This document shows positions 1-7,316 of a stretch of 30,826 nucleotides of DNA, piece by piece. The stretch spans positions 1-30,826 of the forward strand of contig DATHDP010000070.1 of the NCBI GenBank assembly GCA_035318985.1, written 5' to 3'. Origin of the DNA: VBAS01 sp035318985. Its GTDB lineage: Bacteria > Bacteroidota > Bacteroidia > Chitinophagales > Chitinophagaceae. Numbering within the stretch: the stretch's first letter is position 1; each line of letters opens with the position of its first letter. A model generated the notes under the pieces. It was not told the DNA's origin. It did not search any database and worked only from the letters and a program-made list of their open reading frames with translations. The position numbers and the translations under genes were made by a program.

Positions 1-1
1 A

Positions 2-2827
2 ACTGAAGCAATGGTATCATTTGATATTGATGATAATGAAATGATATATATGACAGGTTACGGGTTGCCTGACAATTATAATGTTCAGTCCTGGGGATTT
101 ATGAAAATAAGAGGAAGCGACGGGACAGTGCTCAAAAGAAATTATATACCCGATCTTTCACCATTAAATGACGGGTATCCACATGCATTTTTTATTAAGC
201 TCGTCAATAATAAACCGTATTCATTTGGTTTCAGAGCTTCCAATCTTGCCAAAGCTTTATTGGATACAGCAAACTTGACTGTCATTCAAAATCAGCCAAT
301 GGTCACAAAGATCCAATTTCCTTCGGCATTGGTTGGCATGACAAGTTTTTCAGACACAAAAAAAATATTACTGAAAAAAGTAGGGAAAGGACTGAAGATA
401 GAAATGGTAGATGCATCATACAACCGGATATGGGAAAGACTGCTCAGTGACACTATCAATTTCTATAAGGGTTACGATCTTTTATTTGTAAATGATTCAA
501 CAAAAAAGATCTATGTAGTAGCCAGGGGCTTTGCATATGCTTCTGCTAACAATTTCTTTTTTTATTATACGCCCAATTCGGCTGACGGCCATACTGTTTA
601 TGAGTTTGACTCTTTAGGGAATAATACAAATAGCTATTATGAGGACGATAGCCCGAATTATATAACGCCGGTGGGATTTTTTCTTGACAGTGTTAAACGA
701 ACTTTTGTTGTACAGATCAGGTCGACATTTTTGAGTCCACAAAGTATTCCTTTGAGTAGCGTTGGTTTATATGGTCATTACTGGACGCCCAGATCATACC
801 CACTGTACAAGCCAAAATTCTTCTTTTATTATTCGAAAGACACAGTCTATAGTTTCGGTGGATCAGGCACGGGTAACTGGGGTCCCGCACGTTTTGTAAA
901 AGAATGGCCCCCATATTTTAATCCACAAAGCAGGACATACCCTATCCTGTACTCGCTGTACCTGATGAATTCAGTAGAAAGAGAGAGCAAATCCAAATAT
1001 TATATAGTAGGTAAGGATAGTACATGGAAAGACATGTTATTAAAATATAGTACGTCCGATTCATCCGTTGTCTGGTATAAAAAATTTGATTCGAGTATCA
1101 TAACGTATAAATGTTTCTATCAGAATTCTGCGATATATGCTGTCAGCTCACAGAACAAAAACATTTTACTGAGAAAGTTTAATTCCGATGACGGTAGCCT
1201 TATCTGGACAATAGCGATCCCGGTACCAGTTAATAACTATCTAAAACTGATGGATTTTGACATGAGTAAACAAAGAGGTAAAATCACAATAGCAGGTAAC
1301 CTGGTCGACACAGTCGCAAACAGGGACATGTCAAGGATATTTGCGATAACCATTGACACATCAGGGGCCGTCGTTAATCAGTTTATAAAGGATGGATACA
1401 GGTCATGGACAAATCAAGGGGCTTCAGTTTTCGTCGCAAATGACGGACAGACCTTGATCGGAGGACAAATAAGTGATTCAGTGTATGGCTTTGCGGGATT
1501 TATTTATGCTATGGATACAACTTCAACGAGTAGCGGCGGTGTTGCGCCATCGCAACCGGGAACAATCAATGGCAGCAATTCGGTGTGTCAAAACAGTTCA
1601 CAAACATATTCTGTAAATGCAGTTGCGGGAGCAACAAGTTATACATGGACATTACCAGGTGGTTGGACGGGTACATCATCGGGCAATACAATTAACATTA
1701 CGGTCGGAGCTACAGGTGGTACGATTTCCGTTACTGCGAATAATATTTATGGAACGAGTCCATCACAGGCAACAAGCATCACAGTAAACCCGGTACCCAC
1801 ACAACCCGGGGCAATCACAGGAAGTGCATCGCCATGTATCAACTCATCACAAACGTATTCCGTAACTGCTGTTGCTGGAGCGACAAGTTATACCTGGACA
1901 TTACCATCCGGTTGGTCGGGCACATCAACTACAAATAGCATTAGTGTGACGGTAGGGAGTTCAGGTGGAACAATTTCTGTAAAAGCAAATAATGGTTGCG
2001 GAAGCGGAACAGTTCAATCTTTATCAGTTAACACGAGCCAGCTCCCTGCGCAACCCGGAGTAATAACAGGAAATGTATCGCCATGTTCTAATTCCTCACA
2101 AACCTATTCCATAACTTCAGTTGCAGGAGCGACAAGTTATACATGGACACTACCTCCCGGTTGGTCAGGCACAGCAACAACAAATAGCATTTCAGTAACG
2201 GTTGGCAATACAGCAGGTTCCATCTCAGTGAAAGCAAATAATAATTGTGGAAGCAGTGCAAGTCAAAGTTTATCGGTTACACCGGGCCCGGTCCCTGCGC
2301 AACCAGGCACTATTTCCGGAAGTACTTTAGTAACGAGTGGTCAAACCACGAACTATAGTATCATCGCTATTCCGAATACAACCGGTTATACGTGGTCATT
2401 AAGTGGAGGTGGGACCATAACCGCAGGACAAAACACAAATGCAATCTCAATAACGTGGTCAACACAGGGTAGTTATAATTTAAGTGTGAAAGCATTGAAT
2501 AATTGCAGCAACAGCGATTCGACAAGTGTGACGATAACTGTGTCGACAACTACAGCCGTTGTCAATCCTGATAACAGGTTCCTGTTAAAAGTGATGCCCA
2601 ATCCTACCTCCGATGTATTTTATGTTTCTGCCAAAGGAGTTATAAATAAGAATATAACTATCGAGGTAATGAATACCGTTGGTCAAAATATCTATTCAAC
2701 GCAGGTGCAGGCCCGGGTGAATGATTTTTCTCATAGGATCAATTTGGGAAAGGCGGCAAGTGGCATTTACAGGGTGAAAATTATTATTGGAACTGACGTA
2801 TACGTCCGCAACATCATGAAGCAATAA
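2..2827 (+). CDS. Large secreted protein with Ig/PKD-like modules and T9SS sorting domain (5' partial)
   Basis: The reading frame is open to the left edge with no stop, and the first Met (base 11) is not followed by a signal peptide, so the true start lies upstream. About 940 residues are visible. Roughly the first 500 look like a beta-rich repeat or propeller region with WD/PQQ-like phrases (for example SLIWTIAIP, SVVWYKKF). Next come three near-identical 83-residue modules and a fourth, divergent one, each with TYSV, TSYTWTLP and Cys-x-NSSQ features, of the Ig/PKD-like kind. The last ~80 residues form a type A T9SS C-terminal domain: PNPTSD, then NTVGQNIYS, then ASGIYRVKI and a final KQ. 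The family logic predicts Sec export, T9SS passage through the outer membrane and surface attachment or release. The substrate or ligand cannot be told. Confident as T9SS cargo, unsure of role. Confidence 0.9.
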   Translation, partial: TEAMVSFDIDDNEMIYMTGYGLPDNYNVQSWGFMKIRGSDGTVLKRNYIPDLSPLNDGYPHAFFIKLVNNKPYSFGFRASNLAKALLDTANLTVIQNQPMVTKIQFPSALVGMTSFSDTKKILLKKVGKGLKIEMVDASYNRIWERLLSDTINFYKGYDLLFVNDSTKKIYVVARGFAYASANNFFFYYTPNSADGHTVYEFDSLGNNTNSYYEDDSPNYITPVGFFLDSVKRTFVVQIRSTFLSPQSIPLSSVGLYGHYWTPRSYPLYKPKFFFYYSKDTVYSFGGSGTGNWGPARFVKEWPPYFNPQSRTYPILYSLYLMNSVERESKSKYYIVGKDSTWKDMLLKYSTSDSSVVWYKKFDSSIITYKCFYQNSAIYAVSSQNKNILLRKFNSDDGSLIWTIAIPVPVNNYLKLMDFDMSKQRGKITIAGNLVDTVANRDMSRIFAITIDTSGAVVNQFIKDGYRSWTNQGASVFVANDGQTLIGGQISDSVYGFAGFIYAMDTTSTSSGGVAPSQPGTINGSNSVCQNSSQTYSVNAVAGATSYTWTLPGGWTGTSSGNTINITVGATGGTISVTANNIYGTSPSQATSITVNPVPTQPGAITGSASPCINSSQTYSVTAVAGATSYTWTLPSGWSGTSTTNSISVTVGSSGGTISVKANNGCGSGTVQSLSVNTSQLPAQPGVITGNVSPCSNSSQTYSITSVAGATSYTWTLPPGWSGTATTNSISVTVGNTAGSISVKANNNCGSSASQSLSVTPGPVPAQPGTISGSTLVTSGQTTNYSIIAIPNTTGYTWSLSGGGTITAGQNTNAISITWSTQGSYNLSVKALNNCSNSDSTSVTITVSTTTAVVNPDNRFLLKVMPNPTSDVFYVSAKGVINKNITIEVMNTVGQNIYSTQVQARVNDFSHRINLGKAASGIYRVKIIIGTDVYVRNIMKQ
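1553..2554 (+). repeat. Tandem in-frame 83-codon modules
   Basis: Module starts, each at the codon run for QPG, fall at 1553, 1802, 2051 and 2300. The first three periods are therefore exactly 249 bp. Modules 1-3 share SQTYS, VAGATSYTWTLP and ANN phrases almost word for word. Module 4 keeps the spacing and the QPGTI start but has diverged. This is intragenic duplication of an Ig/PKD-like domain, not a CRISPR. Confidence 0.9.
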
Positions 2828-2872
2828 TATTCGAAAGGATCAGTTCGATAAGACTGTTGAAAGCCAGGAGAT

Positions 2873-2937
2873 GCTCTAAGCATATGCTTGGTTATTTTTA
2901 AATATTCTTTATTGGTTTGAAGAAAGAACACTACCGA
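2873..2937 (+). repeat. Dispersed repeat R1, copy 1
   Basis: It carries an imperfect palindrome CTAAGCATATGCTTGG at 2876-2891, then the conserved core AATATTCTTTATTGGTTTGA at 2901-2920, then AGAAAGAACACTACCGA. It sits between the T9SS gene and the next gene. The left half differs most from the other copies. Confidence 0.8.
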
Positions 2938-3021
2938 CCCCCAGGCATTGACATTTCATAATATAATTATAGTTTTGAGCGGGTATCTACCTAAGTTATT
3001 ATAATCAATAAATTTTATTTT

Positions 3022-3498
3022 ATGCCAACCAAATTGCTGCTAACCTTTTTTGCCAGTATGTTGCTGACGCTAATATCTGCTGACGCACAACCTACAGTTG
3101 GAGCCATTCCTCCGGATTTCAAACGCCTGGAGCATATACTCATCATTATAAAACCTGAAAAGAAAAGTACATTACCTGGGTTTGAAAAAAATATAGACAA
3201 GCATTTTAAGAAGTACTACACCGGCAAATATGAAATTGCAACCGAAAAAGAAGTGGAATCTGAAAGTCGTTTCCAGGACAAAAAAATTTACAAGTTTAGT
3301 TTGAAGTATAAAATAAGAGATGAACTGGTACAGAGAACCGGCGCTGATGGACGGATGAATACGGCTGTCCAGCACCATGCCCGTTTTAATTTTTATGATC
3401 GTGAATCCGGGACCGAATATGGTTCCTTTGCTGAAGGTCGTAGCGATGCCGAAACTCTTGAGCGAATAGCAAAGATGTTGGAAGGGACCTATAAATAA
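3022..3498 (+). CDS. Exported protein of unknown function, 158 aa
   Basis: I do not recognise the family. Residues 1-22 form a clear Sec signal peptide (Lys4, hydrophobic core LLLTFFASMLLTLI, likely cleavage after ADA). The mature ~136 residues are rich in Lys and Glu and have no further membrane segment, so a periplasmic or secreted location is expected. The start is the Met directly before the signal peptide. The middle (about 40-75) is strongly basic and looks alpha/beta. It stands alone: R1 copies lie on both sides and the next gene is on the other strand. Confidence 0.75.
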   Translation: MPTKLLLTFFASMLLTLISADAQPTVGAIPPDFKRLEHILIIIKPEKKSTLPGFEKNIDKHFKKYYTGKYEIATEKEVESESRFQDKKIYKFSLKYKIRDELVQRTGADGRMNTAVQHHARFNFYDRESGTEYGSFAEGRSDAETLERIAKMLEGTYK

Positions 3499-3520
3499 TT
3501 GCAGGTATTCCGGGAATCGA

Positions 3521-3606
3521 TGCTTACTTACAAACTAAGCATAACGACTTAAGATTTTTTTAATATTCTTTATTGGTTAGAAGAGAAAGCACATTACGGA
3601 CAACGG
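3521..3606 (+). repeat. Dispersed repeat R1, copy 2
   Basis: It begins with the palindrome GCTTACTTACAAACTAAGC at 3522-3540, runs through ATAACGACTTAAGATTTTTT to AATATTCTTTATTGGTTAGA, and ends near CACATTACGGACAACGG. Same orientation and same order of parts as the copy at 11456-11549. It lies between the 3' ends of two convergent genes. Confidence 0.85.
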
Positions 3607-3619
3607 TGAGCGGAAATGA

Positions 3620-3961
3620 TCAATGATTTTCATTCGGTGTCTTCTTCTCCATATCCTCCACTTGTTTTATAAATTTTGTTATTGACGCATCGCTATATGA
3701 GCCGTATGCATCAATCAACGTACCCTTTTTTCCATTATCCAATTCAATTGCATAAAGAATTGAATTATCCGCCGGATCACTAGCCCCTTCAAAACGGAAA
3801 AAATTTTTGATATGAACCTGGTCTGGCTTATAATGTTTACCCTCTTCTACCGATACCAGGCCTTGCTCATCTACTTTAAAATTAATTGAATAACCATCTG
3901 TCACCAGTTTGTTTACACAGGTGGAGAGAGAATTCATTTCTGTGGTTGATTGTGTTTGCAT
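3620..3961 (-). CDS. Small conserved Bacteroidota protein, 113 aa
   Basis: The phrases FFRFEGASDPADNSILYAIE and GTLIDAYGSYSD match, from memory, a short protein family common in Bacteroidota. Databases often label that family phosphoribosylpyrophosphate synthetase, but at ~100 residues it cannot be a full PRPP synthetase and no PRPP-binding loop is visible. It has no signal peptide and no membrane segment, so it is probably cytoplasmic. The role is unknown. The N-terminal Met at 3961 is used; the internal Met at residue 9 is an alternative start. Confidence 0.7.
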   Translation of the reverse strand: MQTQSTTEMNSLSTCVNKLVTDGYSINFKVDEQGLVSVEEGKHYKPDQVHIKNFFRFEGASDPADNSILYAIELDNGKKGTLIDAYGSYSDASITKFIKQVEDMEKKTPNENH

Positions 3962-4056
3962 ACAGATGGGCTCGAAAAATCATACCAGACTGTAAGTATC
4001 AGATCTTGATATGATTGAAAAAGGAGGGGTTTTAGATTAGTGATAGATTTTTCCCA

Positions 4057-4071
4057 TTGTGCTTCGCACAA
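4057..4071. other. Short perfect hairpin
   Basis: TTGTGC, loop TTC, then GCACAA, in the 184-bp gap between the genes at 3620-3961 and 4146-4457. There is no clear U-run on either strand, so it is probably a small palindromic repeat unit rather than a terminator. Confidence 0.4.
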
Positions 4072-4098
4072 AAGATCCAGGGTTTTGATTTAAAAAAA

Positions 4099-4136
4099 AG
4101 AACACTACGGACAACGAGGGAACACTACCGACAACT
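4099..4136 (+). repeat. R1 right-end fragment, tandemly doubled
   Basis: Two back-to-back copies of the R1 terminal motif: GAACACTACGGACAACGAGG, then GAACACTACCGACAACTGAG. The palindrome and AT-rich core of R1 are missing here. This suggests a truncated or recombined copy. Confidence 0.7.
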
Positions 4137-4145
4137 GAGCTGAGT

Positions 4146-4457
4146 TTATTTAATTTCATCTATACACATTTCTCTACCGTTTGCGCCCCTACATTTCATT
4201 AATGTACCACCACAACTTGCCCAATATTCAACAGTTCCACCCAGCCATGTACATTCTGAAACAGTTAGAGCAACAACAGTACCATTTGTTTGTCCAGGTG
4301 TAGGCCAGCTATCGACCTTTTTATCAATTAATAATTTTGCCTTTCTTGCTTCAAATTCAGCTTCCGTTAAAGGCTTGCTATTGGTTCTGGTATCTTTGTT
4401 TTTACAGTTGGTTGATACAAGAGCAAAAATTGCCAGTACATAAATTAGTTTTTTCAT
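4146..4457 (-). CDS. Small lipoprotein, 103 aa
   Basis: It starts with MKKLIYVLAIFALVSTNC, a signal peptide with a lipobox-like STNC; Cys18 would be lipidated. After a charged linker (KNKDTRTNSKPL) the C-terminal half has four more Cys (ECTWLGG, ASCGG, MKCRG, EMCID), which may form two disulfides in the periplasm. No known domain is recognised. It is monocistronic as far as can be seen, with R1 material on both sides. Confident as an exported lipoprotein, not about function. Confidence 0.75.
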   Translation of the reverse strand: MKKLIYVLAIFALVSTNCKNKDTRTNSKPLTEAEFEARKAKLLIDKKVDSWPTPGQTNGTVVALTVSECTWLGGTVEYWASCGGTLMKCRGANGREMCIDEIK

Positions 4458-4782
4458 AAATAATTAAGTTTGGTGTTAAAAGATTCATTTAGTGAAATAA
4501 TACTTCTATTAATCGAACCAGGGATTTCAGATTGATACGAAATAAAGGAAATCGATAAGGAGGAAATGTATTGTAAGATACAATACGCATATACCCGAAA
4601 ACAATACCACTTTAGTAGTAGAAACTTATGCGCTATTGGTCTTAGTTTGTACCTAAGCCAATCGTATTTTTTATTTCAGCAGATACTTAGTTAAAAACTA
4701 AGAATAACAATACAAAATTTTTTAGATATTCTTTATTGGTTTGACAAAGAAAGAACACTACCGATAGGGAGAAGCAAATCTC
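4458..4782. other. Intergenic stretch with palindromes and R1 copy
   Basis: This 325-bp stretch has no convincing gene. It holds CTTAGTTTGTACCTAAG (4641-4657), a palindrome related to that of R1, and the full R1 copy at 4682-4766. The rest is AT-rich and presumably includes the promoter of the lipoprotein gene that starts at 4457. Confidence 0.6.
4682..4766 (+). repeat. Dispersed repeat R1, copy 3
   Basis: Palindrome CTTAGTTAAAAACTAAG at 4686-4702, AATACAAAATTTTTTAGATA, the core TTCTTTATTGGTTTGA, then AAGAACACTACCGA. Same strand as all the other copies, although the genes beside it are on the minus strand. Confidence 0.85.
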
Positions 4783-5286
4783 TCAACTGCTTCTCAGGTA
4801 TTCAAGGGCTGATGTAAATCCGTGTTGAATAAGAATATCAAGAAAAGTAAATCCAAAGCGTACACCCAGATATAAAAGATATAAAATAAATAAATGAACA
4901 GCGCTTTTAAAGCAAAACAGCGAAAAGTTGGATAGCCAGTCTTTCCAAAACGGCCCTCCTAAATTTTTTTCTTTAATAGCAGCCATTAATTCCTCAAAAA
5001 GATCCTTGCCATCTTTTAAATTCCTTCTTATTGGTCTTACTATACTAAATTTTGATTGCCGTAAATAAATCGGCGGTACGCGGTTCGTTCTTATCTCGTA
5101 TCCACTCCTGATCAAAATCCTTTCATTTTCATTTAGAAGAGTAAATATCTCATCAAATGTTTTGTCCTTTGGATGCGCTGCAAAATCCGGATCCTTATTT
5201 ATCGTTCCATATCCTTTATACAGCCACAATTCTCCCGTACTTGAATGTTTCACAATGGTGCAAAGTGGAAAACTAAAATCAGACAT
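4783..5286 (-). CDS. Unknown protein with C-terminal membrane segment, 167 aa
   Basis: Not recognised. Residues 1-110 look soluble and charged (IRTNRVPP, VRPIRRNLKDG). Residues about 119-153 form one long or two short hydrophobic segments (FSLFCFKSAVHLFILYLLYL and following), so it is probably tail-anchored or hairpin-anchored in a membrane with the N-terminal part in the cytoplasm. It lies only 18 bp downstream of the lipoprotein gene at 5305-5676 on the same strand, so the two are likely co-transcribed. Confidence 0.65.
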   Translation of the reverse strand: MSDFSFPLCTIVKHSSTGELWLYKGYGTINKDPDFAAHPKDKTFDEIFTLLNENERILIRSGYEIRTNRVPPIYLRQSKFSIVRPIRRNLKDGKDLFEELMAAIKEKNLGGPFWKDWLSNFSLFCFKSAVHLFILYLLYLGVRFGFTFLDILIQHGFTSALEYLRSS

Positions 5287-5304
5287 ACTCTTTATTAATT
5301 GTTA

Positions 5305-5676
5305 TCAGTTATCAATGTGCACACTAAAGGTCCTACCCTCTTCATCTTCCAATTCTGCATCGCCATCTTCATTTAACTCAGCGGGTGAAATATGACTATC
5401 GTCGAGCCAGCCACCGTTTGGAAAGTGTATGACGGTCACTTCACAATTTTCAACCTCAACTTCCAGTGAATAAGTTGCACTATGGCCGGTTGAAGGATTA
5501 TAATAATCTACAGTTGCATCATGCATGCCATCGTCAAACTTGCATCCATCATTGTTGTCTTCTTCCCGCGAAGTTTCTTCCACTGCAATACCGGTATCAT
5601 TGTTCTTTTCACTATCAGAGCAAGAGATAAATAAAAAAACAAAAGAGAGTGTTATGACCTGGATCCGAATATTCAT
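5305..5676 (-). CDS. Small acidic lipoprotein, 123 aa
   Basis: I start at the Met giving MNIRIQVITLSFVFLFISCS, because this places a textbook lipoprotein signal peptide and a lipobox (FISC, Cys19) at the N-terminus. The frame is open 23 codons further, but that extension would bury the signal. The mature protein is very acidic (EETSREEDNNDG, DGDAELEDEEG) and has a beta-like middle part (ATYSLEVEVENCEVTVIHFP). Unknown function, probably periplasmic or surface-exposed. It is the first gene of a likely pair with the 167-aa membrane protein. Confidence 0.7.
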   Translation of the reverse strand: MNIRIQVITLSFVFLFISCSDSEKNNDTGIAVEETSREEDNNDGCKFDDGMHDATVDYYNPSTGHSATYSLEVEVENCEVTVIHFPNGGWLDDSHISPAELNEDGDAELEDEEGRTFSVHIDN

Positions 5677-6262
5677 TGTGATATATGTGGTTCTTTTTTT
5701 GAAATAATAATTGAGAATTGTGATGCAATTTGATGATTTATGCATTCCCTTTTTTTGTTAACTGATGATTTGGGGTTTTTAGAGGATGAAGAAGTGCTGA
5801 AGATGCAATTATTGACCCCTGTCAACAACCTCAGCATACGAAAGACATGGTGGAAAGTCGCTTTAAGTACGCTTTTGAGTAGGAGTTGAGTCGGAGTTGC
5901 TATGAAGGTGTGGAGTCATAAAAAAGTCGAAATAAGGAATGGTCATTATCCCTCCCGATAGCTATCGGGACGGGGGCAGGATGGTTGAATTAAGTAAATA
6001 TTCGAGTGGGGGTGGATTACGATTTGGTCAGCTCTAAGTCTTACCGGACAATAGTGTAAAATCAATTAATACGACTTTTTAATCCACCCCTTATTGAATG
6101 ATGCATTAGGTTGAAGTACTTCCTCCCGATAAATCGGGACAAGCTCCGCCAGCGGGGGACAAAGAAGCACCTCGCCACCTTGTAATAAGATATACCACTA
6201 AGGGGGTATATTTTGAAGATCAATAGAAGATAACTTTATGCTTAACACCACTATTCGAACTA
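5677..6262. other. 586-bp non-coding stretch with palindromic repeats
   Basis: No gene seen. Contents in order: TTGACCCCTGTCAA (5812-5825), a small operator-like palindrome; the perfect 18-bp palindrome TCCCGATAGCTATCGGGA (5953-5970); an 11-bp inverted pair GGGGTGGATTA / TAATCCACCCC (6009-6019 and 6080-6090); repeat R2 copy A (6083-6162); and TATACC...GGTATA (6191-6196 and 6205-6210), about 55 bp before the next start codon and possibly a regulatory site for the downstream operon. Confidence 0.6.
6083..6162 (+). repeat. Repeat R2, copy A
   Basis: About 80 bp, nearly the same as 9480-9560: TCCACCCC, TTATTGAA, GAAGTACTTCC, the palindrome TCCCGATAAATCGGGA (6124-6139), then CAAGCTCCGCCAGCGGGGGA. 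The right 50 bp are identical in both copies. Direct orientation. Confidence 0.9.
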
Positions 6263-6850
6263 ATGCTCACCATCAAAAATTATATAACATATACTGCTGT
6301 TATAATTGTCACTCTTTTTTCGATCTACTTGGGCATAGCCGGAATGGGGAATGTTGAGTATTCTGACAAAATAAAGATCCTTAAAGATGCCAAACCAGCA
6401 ATTGATGATACTATACAAGTGAAAGTGGACAGTATCATTTATCCAAACAGGCTGGAAATGGAAAAGGCTGACCTCGCAGAGCAGTTGGAGAATTTTTATG
6501 CTTTATTTCCCTGGCTTGAAAGGTTGCCAGACCTAATTTCGTTATTAATAACATCCTGCGCATTTTGTTTACTGGGTTCTCTCATCATGTTATTTCTACA
6601 AGTACTAAGGAAAACCACCAAGCTCGAAGATGAAAATCTTTTATTGATTGCAATCACAGGATTTTTGACGGGGTTCGTTGTACTGGGCTTATCTTATTTG
6701 ATACCTCTTGTAGTAGTAAGAGATGAAAAGATGATCAGGCCCATCTCACTTATGTTTTTCAGTTTATTTGCGGGTTTATATTCAAACAGATTTTATGAGA
6801 AAGTATCAGGTTATGTCGAAACCATGTTCGGAAAGGAGAAAGATGCTTAA
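6263..6850 (+). CDS. Integral membrane protein of unknown function, 195 aa
   Basis: Four hydrophobic segments are visible at about 8-27, 91-114, 126-152 and 159-174. Between the first and second lies a ~60-residue loop (from about 30 to 90) with charged, possibly coiled residues. No family is recognised. Its stop overlaps the start of the next gene by 8 bp (ATGCTTAA), so the two genes are translationally coupled. It is first in a set of three genes that likely work together at the cell envelope. Confidence 0.7.
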   Translation: MLTIKNYITYTAVIIVTLFSIYLGIAGMGNVEYSDKIKILKDAKPAIDDTIQVKVDSIIYPNRLEMEKADLAEQLENFYALFPWLERLPDLISLLITSCAFCLLGSLIMLFLQVLRKTTKLEDENLLLIAITGFLTGFVVLGLSYLIPLVVVRDEKMIRPISLMFFSLFAGLYSNRFYEKVSGYVETMFGKEKDA

Positions 6851-7256
6851 GTGGCTGTTTTTTCTTTCGTTTGCCTTTGCATCTTGTTCAACGACCATCA
6901 AGACGACTAAGGATGAGAGGGTTCCTGAAGAACTCAGATACTTTTTAAAGATTGGTATTTCTTATGACAGCATTTCTTCCGGGTATAAAAAAATATTTAC
7001 CGTGGCGGAACGCACAAAAATTACACTATATACCTTTGAATATAACCTAAAGGACAATCAACTTGTGGGTAAATTAAATGTAAAAGGCGGCTCTACGGAG
7101 TTTTTAGAAGACAAAGGAAAAGATTTCGAGGTGAACTTAAAAGCAACGCATTGCTGCACAAATCATAACCCAAATGATTGTGTGCATAGTACAAAGGAAA
7201 AGGAAGAATATACAAAGACGAAACAATGCTCCGGCTGGGTGACTTATTTTCATTAG
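6843..7256 (+). CDS. Lipoprotein of unknown function, 137 aa
   Basis: I start at 6843, where MLKWLFFLSFAFASCSTT gives a signal peptide with lipobox FASC (Cys15); the frame is open 25 codons upstream, but those overlap the previous gene and carry no signal. The end has a Cys/His-rich patch (THCCTNHNPNDC, then KQCSG), which could hold disulfides or a metal. Unknown family. It overlaps the previous gene by 8 bp and is followed 60 bp later by the TPR gene. Confidence 0.7.
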   Translation: MLKWLFFLSFAFASCSTTIKTTKDERVPEELRYFLKIGISYDSISSGYKKIFTVAERTKITLYTFEYNLKDNQLVGKLNVKGGSTEFLEDKGKDFEVNLKATHCCTNHNPNDCVHSTKEKEEYTKTKQCSGWVTYFH

Positions 7257-7316
7257 TTGCCTTTTCGCCAATATTTAAACTTTTGCACTCCAGAAAAAAA
7301 CGTAACTGGATTTAAA

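Noticed and set aside
1553..2554. CRISPR-like periodic repeat
   Set aside because: The 249-bp period is in frame within a protein gene and encodes Ig/PKD-like domains.
2873..4766. Integron cassette array with attC sites
   Set aside because: R1 copies between small genes look cassette-like, but no GTTRRRY core pair was found and no integrase is in the window.
7257..7316. TTG start for the TPR gene
   Set aside because: It directly abuts the previous stop and adds residues without a signal or homology feel; the ATG at 7317 precedes the membrane segments at a usual distance.
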